A stretch of DNA of 64,000 bases from Bacillota bacterium (GTDB taxonomy: Bacteria; Bacillota; Dethiobacteria; DTU022): NCBI GenBank assembly GCA_033549065.1, contig JAWSUE010000008.1:62001-126000 (forward strand). The letters run 5' to 3'. Of this stretch, positions 1-8,809 are shown one piece after another; within the stretch, counting starts at the first letter, position 1; the number at the start of each line of letters is the position of its first letter. The position numbers and the translations under genes were made by a program. The notes below the pieces were generated by a model. That model saw only the letters and a list, made by a program, of their open reading frames with translations. It did not search any database and was not told the origin of the DNA.

Positions 1-2
1 AA

Positions 3-1283
3 AGGCTGGATAAATTACAGAAAGAATTAGCCGAACTGCGTTCCGAAGCAGATGCAATGAAAGCCCAGTGGCAAACTGAAAAACAGTCTATTTCAAGGGT
101 ACGTAACATTAAACGTGAAATTGACGAAATTCGTACCGAAATCGAGAAAGCCGAACGTGAATATGACCTCAACAAGGCAGCTGAACTGAAATACGGCCGG
201 TTAAACGATCTTGAAAGACGCCTTCAATCTGAAGAGGAACATTTGGCCGGAAAGCAAAAACAGAATATGCTGCTCAACGAAGAAGTAACAGAAACAGAAA
301 TTGCCAGAGTAGTTAGCCGCTGGACCGGGGTGCCGGTCAGCCGTCTGCTCGAAGGTGAACGCGAAAAATTAATGCGTCTGGAGGAGATTCTCCACGAAAG
401 GGTTATCGGCCAGGATGAAGCAGTCAGTGCTGTTTCTGATGCAGTGCTCAGGGCAAGAAGCGGCATCAAAGATCCAAACCGACCTGTTGGTAGTTTCATC
501 TTCCTGGGGCCAACCGGTGTTGGGAAAACAGAACTTGCCCGGGCGCTTGCTGAAGCCCTCTTCGACGATGAAAGGAATATGATCCGTCTTGATATGTCGG
601 AATACATGGAAAAACACACTGTTGCCCGCCTTGTGGGTGCTCCTCCCGGCTATGTAGGGTATGAAGAAGGTGGACAGTTAACTGAAGCAGTCAGAAGAAA
701 ACCTTACAGTGTTATTCTTTTTGACGAAATAGAGAAAGCTCACCAGGATGTATTCAACGCCATGCTGCAAATATTGGATGACGGGCGCCTTACAGACGGT
801 AAAGGGCGGACTGTGGATTTTCGCAATACAATTGTAATCATGACTTCCAATATCGGCAGCCAGGAAATTCTCACTTTTCATGAGAAGGGCGGAGAATACG
901 AGCAGATGAAAGAAGCCGTACTTAACCTGCTGCGTCATCATTTCCGACCGGAGTTTCTAAACCGCGTCGATGAAACTATTGTTTTCAGAGCATTAGAAAA
1001 AGAACAGGTCCGCCAGATTGCGATTTTGCTTTTAAATAAACTCGCATTAAGGCTGGCCCAGACTGCAGATCTGACTATTAAATGGGCTGACGAAGTTGTC
1101 ACATACCTGGCTGAACGTGGTTATGATCCTGCCTTCGGTGCAAGACCGCTCAAAAGAGTGATCCAGCAGGAAGTAGAAACCCCTCTGTCGAGAAAAATAA
1201 TTTCCGGCACGGTCACTTCCAATGATGTAATACTGATATCCAAAACTGAAACAGGAATCGAATTCACACAGAACAATATCTAA
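3..1283 (+). CDS. clpB: ClpB disaggregase, C-terminal part (5' end outside window)
   Basis: The frame is open from the first bases, so the gene starts upstream and only about 426 C-terminal residues are present. What is visible is the end of the ClpB coiled-coil middle domain (rich in Glu, Lys and Arg), a linker, then the second AAA+ domain: Walker A GPTGVGKT, Walker B VILFDEIEKAH, sensor-1 region IVIMTSNIGS and the sensor-2 motif GARPLKR near the end. ClpB is a cytosolic hexameric ATPase that pulls proteins out of aggregates with DnaK. The tail after the D2 small domain is short, as usual for ClpB, and there is no ClpP-binding IGF/L loop, which argues against ClpA or ClpX. A perfect 25-bp inverted repeat follows the stop codon. 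Confidence 0.96.
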   Translation, partial: RLDKLQKELAELRSEADAMKAQWQTEKQSISRVRNIKREIDEIRTEIEKAEREYDLNKAAELKYGRLNDLERRLQSEEEHLAGKQKQNMLLNEEVTETEIARVVSRWTGVPVSRLLEGEREKLMRLEEILHERVIGQDEAVSAVSDAVLRARSGIKDPNRPVGSFIFLGPTGVGKTELARALAEALFDDERNMIRLDMSEYMEKHTVARLVGAPPGYVGYEEGGQLTEAVRRKPYSVILFDEIEKAHQDVFNAMLQILDDGRLTDGKGRTVDFRNTIVIMTSNIGSQEILTFHEKGGEYEQMKEAVLNLLRHHFRPEFLNRVDETIVFRALEKEQVRQIAILLLNKLALRLAQTADLTIKWADEVVTYLAERGYDPAFGARPLKRVIQQEVETPLSRKIISGTVTSNDVILISKTETGIEFTQNNI

Positions 1284-1290
1284 CAACGTA

Positions 1291-1397
1291 CAGACAAGGG
1301 GACAGGGACTTGTCTGATGTGTAACCTTTGTAACCTTATTCCATTTCGGAAGTTTTTGAAGTGTAAGGGTACAGACAAGTCCCTGTCCCCTTGTCTG
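1291..1397. repeat. Perfect 25-bp inverted repeat between convergent genes
   Basis: Arms at 1291-1315 and 1373-1397 are exact reverse complements (core GGGGACAGGGACTTGTC) around a 57-bp loop. It lies between the clpB stop and the end of the convergent flavin reductase gene, so it could act as a two-way terminator. It lacks a clear T-run. The GC-rich palindrome in otherwise ordinary DNA resembles a REP or MITE-like mobile palindrome; no second copy is visible in this window. Confidence 0.8.
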
Positions 1398-1401
1398 GGA
1401 G

Positions 1402-1980
1402 TTATGTGCTGGCGATGAAGTCTTTGCCGGCCTGGTAAGCATCCTGAAGTATCTGGGGATCTTTCAGGACTGCTCCTTTTTCATCATAGCCTCTGACAGC
1501 AAGGGTACCGGCCAGCTTGTGGTTGATGTTGTGGAAGTATACTTTAATAATTTCGATAGCATTTTCGCAGTAATCTTTTTTCTTTAGAGCGCCGACGCAG
1601 ATAAAAAATCCTTTTCGGTTCGCCTCTTCGGGAATAAAGGGTTTCTGAAGGGTATATTTGGCATTCCACCAGCACTGGAAACGGTCTATAAACATTTTTA
1701 ACTGGGCGTTTAGAGAACCGAATGTAACAGGGCTGGCAATAACCAGGGCATCAGAGTTGATCAGCTTTGGATATACCTGCTGCATATCATCTTTCAAGAC
1801 ACACTGCCCGTCTTTTGCACAAAGGTCACAGGCCTGGCAGGGTCTGAAATTTAGGTCGTTTATAAAAAGCATTTCAACATGCCATCCGGCATCTTCTGCG
1901 GCACGACTAAATTCCCTGAGAAGCAGATCACTGTTGCCATTGCGCCGCGGGCTCGAACCTATCGCCAGTAATGTTTTCAA
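1402..1980 (-). CDS. Flavodoxin-fold NAD(P)H-dependent FMN reductase / iron-sulfur flavoprotein-like
   Basis: A 192-residue flavodoxin-like fold. The N-terminal phosphate-binding loop GSSPRRNGNSD is the FMN-binding signature of the NADPH-dependent FMN reductase family. A Cys cluster CQACDLCAKDGQC (about residues 48-60) is placed as in the iron-sulfur flavoprotein group, followed by the ASPVTFGSLNAQLK flavin-ring loop. The start is TTG at 1980, with GGAAGTGA seven bases upstream. Likely a cytosolic redox protein moving electrons between NAD(P)H or ferredoxin and a small acceptor. It is a single gene, divergent from the deacetylase and convergent with clpB. The family is clear but the substrate is not. 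Confidence 0.85.
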   Translation of the reverse strand: MKTLLAIGSSPRRNGNSDLLLREFSRAAEDAGWHVEMLFINDLNFRPCQACDLCAKDGQCVLKDDMQQVYPKLINSDALVIASPVTFGSLNAQLKMFIDRFQCWWNAKYTLQKPFIPEEANRKGFFICVGALKKKDYCENAIEIIKVYFHNINHKLAGTLAVRGYDEKGAVLKDPQILQDAYQAGKDFIAST

Positions 1981-2096
1981 TATAATTCACTTCCTTTTCC
2001 AGATTTGGTAAAGAACTATTGTTTTATCTTTTTTAGTAGGGTAACATATAAGCAGTAAAATGGGAATAGCAAGCAATATTACCAAAGGTGGTAGTT

Positions 2097-3032
2097 ATGA
2101 ACACTCAATATTACAGCAGGTCCAGGCAGCCAAAGAAAAAGTCTGTAGCACGATTATTTATTTTAATTCTGTTGATCCTTGCCGTACTGGCCCTATCCGG
2201 TTTCAGCTTTATTCAGTACATGGCAATCAGATCGCTTCAGGGCGATATTGACCGCTTAAAAGATGACCTCTTTCAACTGCAACAGGAAAATGATCTGCTA
2301 TGGGAACAATATGACGAGATTTCTGACGAAAATGAAGAATTACGAAGGGAAAACGAAGAGCTGGTTGAGGAAAACCGTATGCTTCGTTCTTCAACGATTA
2401 TCTATCATGGCAATCGGGATACCAATAAAGTAGCAATTACGATTGATGACGGTAACCGGGCAGAACTGATTAATCAAACACTTGACTATCTGAAGGAATA
2501 TAATGTAAAGGCCACCCTATTCCCCATGGGTTCCTGGGTCGATAATAATCCGGAGGTATGGCGCAGGGCAGTTGATGAAGGACACGAACTGGGTAACCAT
2601 ACCTACAGCCATGCATTTTTAACCACTATCGCTGAAGATCGGATCAGAGAAGAGCTGAACCGCTGGCAGAACTCTGTTGATGAAGCCCTGGGTTATCCTT
2701 ATAAGACTTACTTTTTCCGCCCGCCGGGCATGGATGGTTTTACTTCCACTAACAGCGCCCGGACCAGGCGCTACCAGGAAATCATAGCGGAAAAAGGAAT
2801 GTTCCCTATCCTCTGGGACGTGGAATTGGTTTATGCTCTGAGGAATGAAGTGTCAACCACGCAGCGTATAATTGAACATGTGCTCGCCAATGCAAGTGGC
2901 GGCAGTATTGTCCTGCTCCATTTTACAACCAATGACATAGCTGCACTGCCGGCTATTATCACCGGACTTCGCGACAGAGGCCTGGAACCATGTTCGTTAC
3001 GTGAACTTCTTCTAGCCGAGCCTCTAATTTAA
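2097..3032 (+). CDS. Membrane-anchored polysaccharide deacetylase (NodB domain)
   Basis: ATG at 2097 is chosen because AAAGGTGG sits just upstream; an in-frame GTG nine bases earlier overlaps that site. The 311-residue product has a basic N-terminus, one transmembrane helix (about 17-40), a coiled-coil stretch rich in Glu/Asn/Leu (about 42-95), then a NodB deacetylase domain. Visible motifs: TIDDGN (usually TFDDGP, metal and catalytic Asp), HELGNHTYSH carrying the HxxxH zinc ligands, and FRPPGMDG. Family members remove acetyl groups from peptidoglycan or related glycans outside the cell. The Ile in place of Phe and Asn in place of Pro in motif 1 are mild departures. A surface location with a coiled-coil spacer is inferred. 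Confidence 0.88.
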   Translation: MNTQYYSRSRQPKKKSVARLFILILLILAVLALSGFSFIQYMAIRSLQGDIDRLKDDLFQLQQENDLLWEQYDEISDENEELRRENEELVEENRMLRSSTIIYHGNRDTNKVAITIDDGNRAELINQTLDYLKEYNVKATLFPMGSWVDNNPEVWRRAVDEGHELGNHTYSHAFLTTIAEDRIREELNRWQNSVDEALGYPYKTYFFRPPGMDGFTSTNSARTRRYQEIIAEKGMFPILWDVELVYALRNEVSTTQRIIEHVLANASGGSIVLLHFTTNDIAALPAIITGLRDRGLEPCSLRELLLAEPLI

Positions 3033-3049
3033 AAATCCTTAATGGATTG

Positions 3050-4747
3050 CTATGGTTTCATTTCATATGAACCTCTCAGGGAGAGAACCTGCTCATTCCA
3101 AACTTTATTAAACTGGTCAGTATCCACGGCCGGCTTTTTAAACATCTGCTGCAGATAAGCCATCTGGGTTTCACTGGTACTGGCCTTGCTGTACAGGTTT
3201 AAAGCAAACTTCGAAAAGTCGCGGACCATAAAATCAAAGATCTGATCAACCAAGGCAAGGTCTGTTTGATAGATTTCCGCGTTCTCAAGGATCAACTGTC
3301 CGTAGACAACAAGTGTAAACATCTCTCCCAAAGAGAGCAGAAAATCGGTATCTTTCTGCTGGTTTGCATCAGGCGTAGCCCCGGCCAAAAATTCTTTGAG
3401 CGTGGAAATCTGCTCCTTGAATAAATCTACATTAGGCAGATTAAAACTGTTGTATACCCGGTTATAATCATGGAATCTGATTTGTCCCAAACCACGTGCC
3501 GGACCCTGGTTAAAAAGGAAATCATCATTGCTGGGTTGATCCTGTTTCTCCACCGGTGGGTAATCAAGAGGATTAAAGAAATAATTTGCCATAAACTTTA
3601 CTATCAGGGCGATATTAACATGGACGGTTCCTTCCAATTTGGGTAAGGCCCGGATATCCCGGGCAGCCATCTCGAAATATGTATCCTTTTCGAAACCTTT
3701 AGCTGCAATAACATCCCAGAGCAAATTAATTACCTCTTCTCCCTGGGTAGTAACCTTCATTTTTACTGTGGGGTTGTATAAAAGATAACGCCGGTCTTCA
3801 GCAGAAGCACCACGCATATAGTCCGCCGCCCTGAGGGCAAAGAGCTTCATTGCGGTCAGGCGGGCATAAGCATCGGTAAACATCTGCTTTACATGGGGAA
3901 AGTCGGTTACTTTCATTCCATAAAGGGTACGGTTAGCGGCGTGGTTAATCGCTTCATAAAACGCGTGGGTACAGATGCCGATTGAAGCCCAACCGAGATT
4001 ATACTTGCCCACATTAACCGTATTAAGAGCTGAATCCCAGGCATCCTGTCCTATGGAAAGAATTTCCTCCTTGGTAACCGGATAATCTTTAAGAATGAAG
4101 TCTGCCACATAAGACTGTGAATTAACTATGTTTTTTACCAGTTCGTAGTTCTTGTGACTGTAATTGGCAACAAAGAAAACATAATCGTCGCTTCCTTCCA
4201 TCTTGCCAAAGGTTGAAACCATCTCGGCAATGTTACCATTTCCAATATAATATTTTTCTCCATTTGCCAGGTAAGTCCCGTCAGATTGGGGAGAGAGTCT
4301 CATTTCGGTCGAATATACATCGGCACCGTGATCACGTTCGGATAGTCCAAAGGCGAATACCTGGCCATCTTTAAGCAACCGTGCCGCTCTTTTCTTCTGT
4401 ATCTCATTATTGCTCATCCATATCGGTCCAAGCCCGAGAATCGATACCTGCCAGGTATACCAGTAATGCAGCCCGTAAAAAGCAAGAATTTCATTAAATT
4501 CACAGTTCCGCCAGGTGTCCCAGCGGCAATTCTCTTCACCGTATTGTTGGGGTGTCAACAGTTTATAGAAAATCTCGTTGTCTTTGATAAATGAGAGGAA
4601 GTCTTCATACCAAACGCGGTTACGGTCATCTTCCTTTAACTTCTGCTTGCCCTTTTGTTCAAATAATTCGATTGTCCTGATCATTAAATCGCGGGTATGC
4701 CCATCATGGTATTCCCTACTGTGCCGACCAGGGTTCAGCAGAATCAT
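3050..4747 (-). CDS. Acyl-CoA dehydrogenase family protein
   Basis: A 565-residue flavoprotein of the acyl-CoA dehydrogenase superfamily, longer than the usual 380-400 residues because of a C-terminal extension of about 170 residues. Family features seen: an FAD/substrate region FAFGLSERDHGADVYSTE, a GEKYYIGNG segment and the late LEGTVHVN motif that corresponds to the YEGT region of the family. The start ATG at 4747 has GGAGGAG nearby. It is the last gene of a leftward run TRAP transporter - split-barrel protein - this gene, which suggests oxidation of the CoA ester of a carboxylic acid brought in by the transporter. Substrate unknown. The extended form resembles class members acting on long or bulky acyl-CoAs, but this is not certain. 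Confidence 0.85.
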   Translation of the reverse strand: MILLNPGRHSREYHDGHTRDLMIRTIELFEQKGKQKLKEDDRNRVWYEDFLSFIKDNEIFYKLLTPQQYGEENCRWDTWRNCEFNEILAFYGLHYWYTWQVSILGLGPIWMSNNEIQKKRAARLLKDGQVFAFGLSERDHGADVYSTEMRLSPQSDGTYLANGEKYYIGNGNIAEMVSTFGKMEGSDDYVFFVANYSHKNYELVKNIVNSQSYVADFILKDYPVTKEEILSIGQDAWDSALNTVNVGKYNLGWASIGICTHAFYEAINHAANRTLYGMKVTDFPHVKQMFTDAYARLTAMKLFALRAADYMRGASAEDRRYLLYNPTVKMKVTTQGEEVINLLWDVIAAKGFEKDTYFEMAARDIRALPKLEGTVHVNIALIVKFMANYFFNPLDYPPVEKQDQPSNDDFLFNQGPARGLGQIRFHDYNRVYNSFNLPNVDLFKEQISTLKEFLAGATPDANQQKDTDFLLSLGEMFTLVVYGQLILENAEIYQTDLALVDQIFDFMVRDFSKFALNLYSKASTSETQMAYLQQMFKKPAVDTDQFNKVWNEQVLSLRGSYEMKP

Positions 4748-4827
4748 GGAATCTCCTCCATCCCTGAGGGTTTGAATTTAATCAATAATTCGCTGTCCCA
4801 GCCTTAAAACCCTCTTATCATAACCGT

Positions 4828-5289
4828 TCAGGAGTCTTTTTTACCGGCTATAATTTCCGGTTGGAGACAAAAAACCCTGACCTTTTCTACCTGTCCAGGC
4901 ATTATTTTCCCCACTGCCAATTTCGGGCCGGTATATTTCACTGATAGAATTTCCAGAGCATCAAGCTTATCCTGGTATTCCTTAACTTCCTGCATAACCC
5001 CCTCGACAGTAACACTTCTAAATTTGTAACCGTACTTGCAGGGATTCTTCCCCCTGATCATCTCACCAACTTCACTCACCTGGAAACAGGCTTTTGGATT
5101 GGCTTCCAGATAATTTATCTTTCTTCCTTCAGGCTTACAGTGAAAATAGATTTTCCCCTGATGATAAACAAAATTCATTGGTATTGTATAGGGAACATCC
5201 TCCATGGCCAGGGCCAGGTTGCCAACCGGTGCTTTTGTCAGTATTTCATTGATTTCCGCCTCTGACAGGCAACTTTCCGGTTTTAACAT
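4828..5289 (-). CDS. Pyridoxamine 5'-phosphate oxidase-like split-barrel flavin protein
   Basis: A 153-residue protein of the FMN-binding split-barrel superfamily (NimA/PPOX-like): an N-terminal helix, GNLALAMEDVPYTIPMNFVY strand pair, IYFHCKPEGRKINYL and a FRSVTVEGVMQEV strand. ATG at 5289 is preceded by TGAGGTG, so the GTG 15 bases upstream is not used. Such proteins bind FMN, F420 or haem and reduce small molecules; the exact role cannot be read. It sits 19 bases after dctM and before the acyl-CoA dehydrogenase, in the same orientation, and is probably co-transcribed. Confidence 0.82.
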   Translation of the reverse strand: MLKPESCLSEAEINEILTKAPVGNLALAMEDVPYTIPMNFVYHQGKIYFHCKPEGRKINYLEANPKACFQVSEVGEMIRGKNPCKYGYKFRSVTVEGVMQEVKEYQDKLDALEILSVKYTGPKLAVGKIMPGQVEKVRVFCLQPEIIAGKKDS

Positions 5290-5308
5290 AGCAGTACACC
5301 TCACTTAT

Positions 5309-6616
5309 TTAATGAAGCAGGGATGGTAAAAATGTAGCCAGCTGGGGGAAGCTGATCAACATTGCCAGGCAGACCATTATAGCAAATAAAAATGGCCAGA
5401 TCCCCCTGAAGATTGTCTCCAGTGAAACATTGCCTGCAACTCCCTTGACTATATAAACATTCATTCCCACCGGTGGGGTAATCACCCCCATGGCAACCAC
5501 CATTACTATAATTACTCCAAACCAGATCGGGTCATAACCCAAAACAGTAACGGCAACCGGTAAAAATATAGGAATAGTCAATAATATTAGGGCCAGGGCA
5601 TCTATAAAACACCCTAAAACTAGATAAATCAATAAAATCAGCGCGATTACCGCAAATGCAGGCAGATCAAGGGCTGCCGCCCAATCGGCCATAACAAAAG
5701 GAATGCGACTGATAGCTATAAAACGACCAAAAATGACCGCTGAAGCAACCAGGAGCATGATCATGGCCGTGGTCCGGGTTGTATCTGCCAAAGATTTTAT
5801 GATAATTTTTATAGTCAACCGTTTTTGAACAGCTGTTACCAGCATTACCCCTGCAACGCCAACAGCACCTGCTTCGGTTGGGGTGAACCATCCGGCAAAC
5901 AAGCCTCCCAGTGAAATGGCAAATATAACCAATACTTCGAAGAGCCCACCACCAAGAGACTTAAATCTTTCACCCCAATCTGCCCTGGGACCAGCCGGTC
6001 CAAGATTTGGGTTCCTGCGGGCAATAATGTAGATGACCAGCATGTAGAGAACCATTAGTAGAAAACCGGGAATAATTCCGGCAAGAAATAACTTACCAAC
6101 TGATTGTTCAGCAGCAATCCCGTAAACAATGAAAATAACGCTGGGTGGAATTAATACACCGAGAGCACCTCCTGCGGCAACACTTGCTGTTGAAAGAGAA
6201 TGGTCATACCTGTATTTCTCCATTTCAGGTAGGGCTATAGCTCCAATGGTTGCTGCAGTTGCCGTATTTGATCCGCACACAGCACCGAAAAGGGCACAGG
6301 TAGCCTGGGTAGCAATGGCCAATCCTCCTGGCAAGTGCCCGACAAACTTATAGGCAAGGTTATACAATCTTGCGCCAATCCCGGCATGAAATGCCAAAAA
6401 TCCCATCCAGATAAACATGGGAATTACGCTGAGCGAGTAATTTGAAAAAGTTGAAAATAAACCCCTCGATACCATGGCAAAGGCGGCTGTGGTTGATGTG
6501 AGATAACTAAATCCTGCAAACCCGATTAACGCCATGGCATAAGCTATAGGTATTCTTAAAATAATTAATGTGAAGAATAGGAATATACCGATTAAACCTG
6601 CGGTTACCGGGCTCAT
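5309..6616 (-). CDS. dctM: TRAP transporter large permease (DctM family)
   Basis: A 435-residue, highly hydrophobic protein with about 12 predicted membrane helices and the DctM-type repeats: GAVCGSNTATAATIGAIALP near residues 115-135, and GGALGVLIPPSVIFIVYG. It is the sodium- or proton-coupled translocation subunit of a tripartite ATP-independent periplasmic (TRAP) transporter. Its start overlaps the end of dctQ by four bases (ATGA), indicating translational coupling. Together with dctQ and dctP it forms a complete TRAP system that imports an organic acid. The adjacent acyl-CoA dehydrogenase hints at a carboxylate substrate. Confidence 0.95.
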   Translation of the reverse strand: MSPVTAGLIGIFLFFTLIILRIPIAYAMALIGFAGFSYLTSTTAAFAMVSRGLFSTFSNYSLSVIPMFIWMGFLAFHAGIGARLYNLAYKFVGHLPGGLAIATQATCALFGAVCGSNTATAATIGAIALPEMEKYRYDHSLSTASVAAGGALGVLIPPSVIFIVYGIAAEQSVGKLFLAGIIPGFLLMVLYMLVIYIIARRNPNLGPAGPRADWGERFKSLGGGLFEVLVIFAISLGGLFAGWFTPTEAGAVGVAGVMLVTAVQKRLTIKIIIKSLADTTRTTAMIMLLVASAVIFGRFIAISRIPFVMADWAAALDLPAFAVIALILLIYLVLGCFIDALALILLTIPIFLPVAVTVLGYDPIWFGVIIVMVVAMGVITPPVGMNVYIVKGVAGNVSLETIFRGIWPFLFAIMVCLAMLISFPQLATFLPSLLH

Positions 6617-7101
6617 TTAGTCATTCCCTCCTGACATTCGTCGAGCAGTCTGAACAATGCCGTCAGGGATAGCATCAGAAAACCTACAGCGACAAGATAT
6701 ATAAAGGGGTAATAGATTATCTGAGTGGTAGGCGATACTTCACCGCTGCCGGCCATGGCAAGCCCGTATTGAAATAAGTGATAGGCAGCAAGAGATAAAA
6801 AGAGGGCAACGGGTATGCCGATGAAAAGCTCCACAACCCGCTGTACATTAAAAGGCACCCGCTCCATGATAAAAGTAATGGCAATATGACTGTTTTCGAG
6901 GGCACACCTGGCCAGGGCAAGACCTACTGCTGCAGCGGTAAAAAACCCAACCATCTCGTATGTCCCGAGAATAGAGCGCTGCAGCAGTGTCCTCCCCAAT
7001 ATATTGGCAACTACCAAACCGGCCGTAAAGGCCAGTATCAAACCGGCCAGCAAATCAAGACCCCTGTTAATTCGTCCGAGCAAAATCCTGATAAACTGCA
7101 T
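6613..7101 (-). CDS. dctQ: TRAP transporter small permease (DctQ family)
   Basis: A 162-residue membrane protein with four predicted helices, the size and topology of DctQ. The family signature region around FTAAAVGLALARCALENSHIA is present. DctQ bridges the binding protein and DctM. The gene lies 33 bases after dctP and overlaps dctM by four bases, so the three are one operon. Confidence 0.92.
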   Translation of the reverse strand: MQFIRILLGRINRGLDLLAGLILAFTAGLVVANILGRTLLQRSILGTYEMVGFFTAAAVGLALARCALENSHIAITFIMERVPFNVQRVVELFIGIPVALFLSLAAYHLFQYGLAMAGSGEVSPTTQIIYYPFIYLVAVGFLMLSLTALFRLLDECQEGMTK

Positions 7102-7134
7102 GATATCCTGGTCCTCATATTTCCATGATATTTG

Positions 7135-8235
7135 CTACTGACAACCATCATCGCATTCATGAACCGAGAAAGTTAGAACTGAATAATTTTCCGATAGGTA
7201 TTTAACTGTTTCCAGTATTTCGTCTCCAGGGAAACCCAGCTGATTCAATTTTTCCACAAACCCTTCCTGAATCGGTTCAATCCTGGCTAACCATCGCTCC
7301 ATCTCTTCCTCGCTTAAAATGATCACTTCCTGCCCCGTTTCTTCAATTGCCCAGGTCAGCGCTTTCTCATTTTGGGCATCCCATAACCCAGCAGCAACCT
7401 CCTGATGAAACCGCTCGCTGGTTAACAGAAATATATCCTGAAGATCCGCTGGAAGCGATTCCCATTTATCGAGATTCATCGTTACAAAGAAAAGAGCATT
7501 GTAAAGAAAAGGGGTTCTGGTCAGATAATCTGTGACTTCAGCATGACGCCAACCCTGTAAAACTTCAACCGGAGCCAGGTTGCCTTCAACAAGTCCCCGG
7601 GCCAGTGCTTCATAAGCATCAGGCTGAGGCATTGCTTCCGGTGTGGCACCCAGCAGAGCAAGGGTATCAGCACTCAAGCCTGCTGCCCTTATTTTCATCC
7701 CCTGTAAATCTTCAAGGCTTCGAACCGGTTTTGTTGTAAAGAGATCACCAGGTCCGGTAGCGATTACAAACATTAGCTTGGTATCCTGAACTTCCTGTGG
7801 ATCCAGCTGTTTGATTCCTTCCCAGGCGACCATACTGGCAGCAAATGAGCTGTTGTAGATTATTCCGGGCAGTTCGAATACTTCCAAAACAGGAAAACGT
7901 CCACGTGTATAAAAGAAAGCAGACATTCCTATATCGGCAATACCGGATACAACTCCACTGTAGGTTTCATCAGCTTTTAGAAGAGTTTCACCCGGATAGC
8001 TGGTGATCACAATCCTACCCTCGCTTGCGTCAAATAGCTCTGCAGCCCAGCCCTGAACAAGCTCGGTTTCAGCCGGGTGCCCGGCAGGGAAAAAATGGGC
8101 CAATGTAAACTCAAAAACTTCTGCAGATTCTTCACCCTCTGTTTCTACCTCCTGCTCAGCAGCTTCCTCGTTTCCACAACCAGCCAGCAGCAAGATCAAT
8201 ATGAACAGAGCAATTACCAGTAAATTTTTCTTCAA
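7135..8235 (-). CDS. dctP: TRAP transporter solute-binding lipoprotein (DctP family)
   Basis: The TTG at 8235 is chosen because AAGGAGGAG lies seven bases upstream; an in-frame GTG at 8262 overlaps and precedes that site. The 366-residue product starts with a lipoprotein signal (Lys-Lys, hydrophobic core, lipobox LLAGC), so in a monoderm it would be tethered outside the membrane. The DctP fold is supported by FTLAHFFPAGHPAETELVQG, the SLEDLQGMKIRAAG substrate-site segment with the conserved Arg that usually pairs with a carboxylate, and GLVEGNLAPVEVLQGWR. It delivers an organic acid to DctQM. Two short dyads lie upstream and may control the operon. Confidence 0.93.
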   Translation of the reverse strand: MKKNLLVIALFILILLLAGCGNEEAAEQEVETEGEESAEVFEFTLAHFFPAGHPAETELVQGWAAELFDASEGRIVITSYPGETLLKADETYSGVVSGIADIGMSAFFYTRGRFPVLEVFELPGIIYNSSFAASMVAWEGIKQLDPQEVQDTKLMFVIATGPGDLFTTKPVRSLEDLQGMKIRAAGLSADTLALLGATPEAMPQPDAYEALARGLVEGNLAPVEVLQGWRHAEVTDYLTRTPFLYNALFFVTMNLDKWESLPADLQDIFLLTSERFHQEVAAGLWDAQNEKALTWAIEETGQEVIILSEEEMERWLARIEPIQEGFVEKLNQLGFPGDEILETVKYLSENYSVLTFSVHECDDGCQ

Positions 8236-8287
8236 AGTTTTCTCCTCCTTCAAGTTTATCACGGTCAGCGATCAGGGTAAAAAAATA

Positions 8288-8345
8288 TATACTCCGGCAG
8301 GAGTATAACAGAAAACAAAAATATACCGGCTCACCGGCCGGTATA
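8288..8345 (-). promoter_or_regulatory. Two short dyads upstream of the TRAP operon
   Basis: Dyad 1 at 8288-8307 is TATACTCC-4-GGAGTATA. Dyad 2 at 8322-8345 is TATACCGG-8-CCGGTATA. Both are perfect 8-bp arms beginning with TATAC, 34 bp apart centre to centre, and 53-110 bases upstream of the dctP start. They fit operator sites for a dimeric regulator, or RNA hairpins in the leader. No regulator gene is adjacent, so the controlling protein is unknown. Confidence 0.5.
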
Positions 8346-8433
8346 AATACTCACCAATCCCTGCCGTTCTACCATGCTACAAAAATAGTTATTCGGCAAA
8401 GCTGGAGATAATCCTTCTTATATTTATTTTTTT

Positions 8434-8808
8434 TTAAAAGGTTAATATAGCATCCGCTTCAAGGGCCAGATCGTTTAAAGTTGCAGCGCCGGCTATTTTA
8501 GCTTCTTCAATGAGATCTTCGGCTTTTATTTCACCGCCAAAGAGCTGCATGCTCTGCTGGCAGGCCATGATCTCGATACCCTGTGCTGCTGTCTGCTTTA
8601 TAACCTCCAACAAGTTGGGAAATTCCCCGATTTTAACTTTCTCGGCTTCCCCTTTTACCAGGTTTTTCATCCCCAACCCCAGAAAATATACTGTTGCATC
8701 AAGGCCCATCGCTTTTGCGGTTTGGGCAAGGATCAGGGGCGAATATAACCTTTCGGGAGTATTGGTTCCACTCGTCTGTACATACAATATCTTTTTCTTT
8801 TCAGCCAT
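8434..8808 (-). CDS. DsrE/DsrF-like sulfur-relay protein
   Basis: A 124-residue protein starting at ATG 8808, with AAGGAGG nine bases upstream; the ATG three codons earlier abuts the same site. The fold is that of the DsrE/F-like or peroxiredoxin-like family: ILYVQTSGTNTPERLYSPLI strand-helix, ATVYFLGLGM, then GIEIMACQQSMQLFG with a single conserved Cys that in DsrE/TusD relatives accepts persulfide sulfur. The start codon overlaps the stop region of the TusA-like gene, so the pair is coupled. With iscS, iscU and tusA upstream this is likely the end point or a shuttle of a persulfide relay. Not assignable to dissimilatory sulfite reduction, since no dsrAB is present. Confidence 0.83.
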   Translation of the reverse strand: MAEKKKILYVQTSGTNTPERLYSPLILAQTAKAMGLDATVYFLGLGMKNLVKGEAEKVKIGEFPNLLEVIKQTAAQGIEIMACQQSMQLFGGEIKAEDLIEEAKIAGAATLNDLALEADAILTF

Positions 8809-8809
8809 T

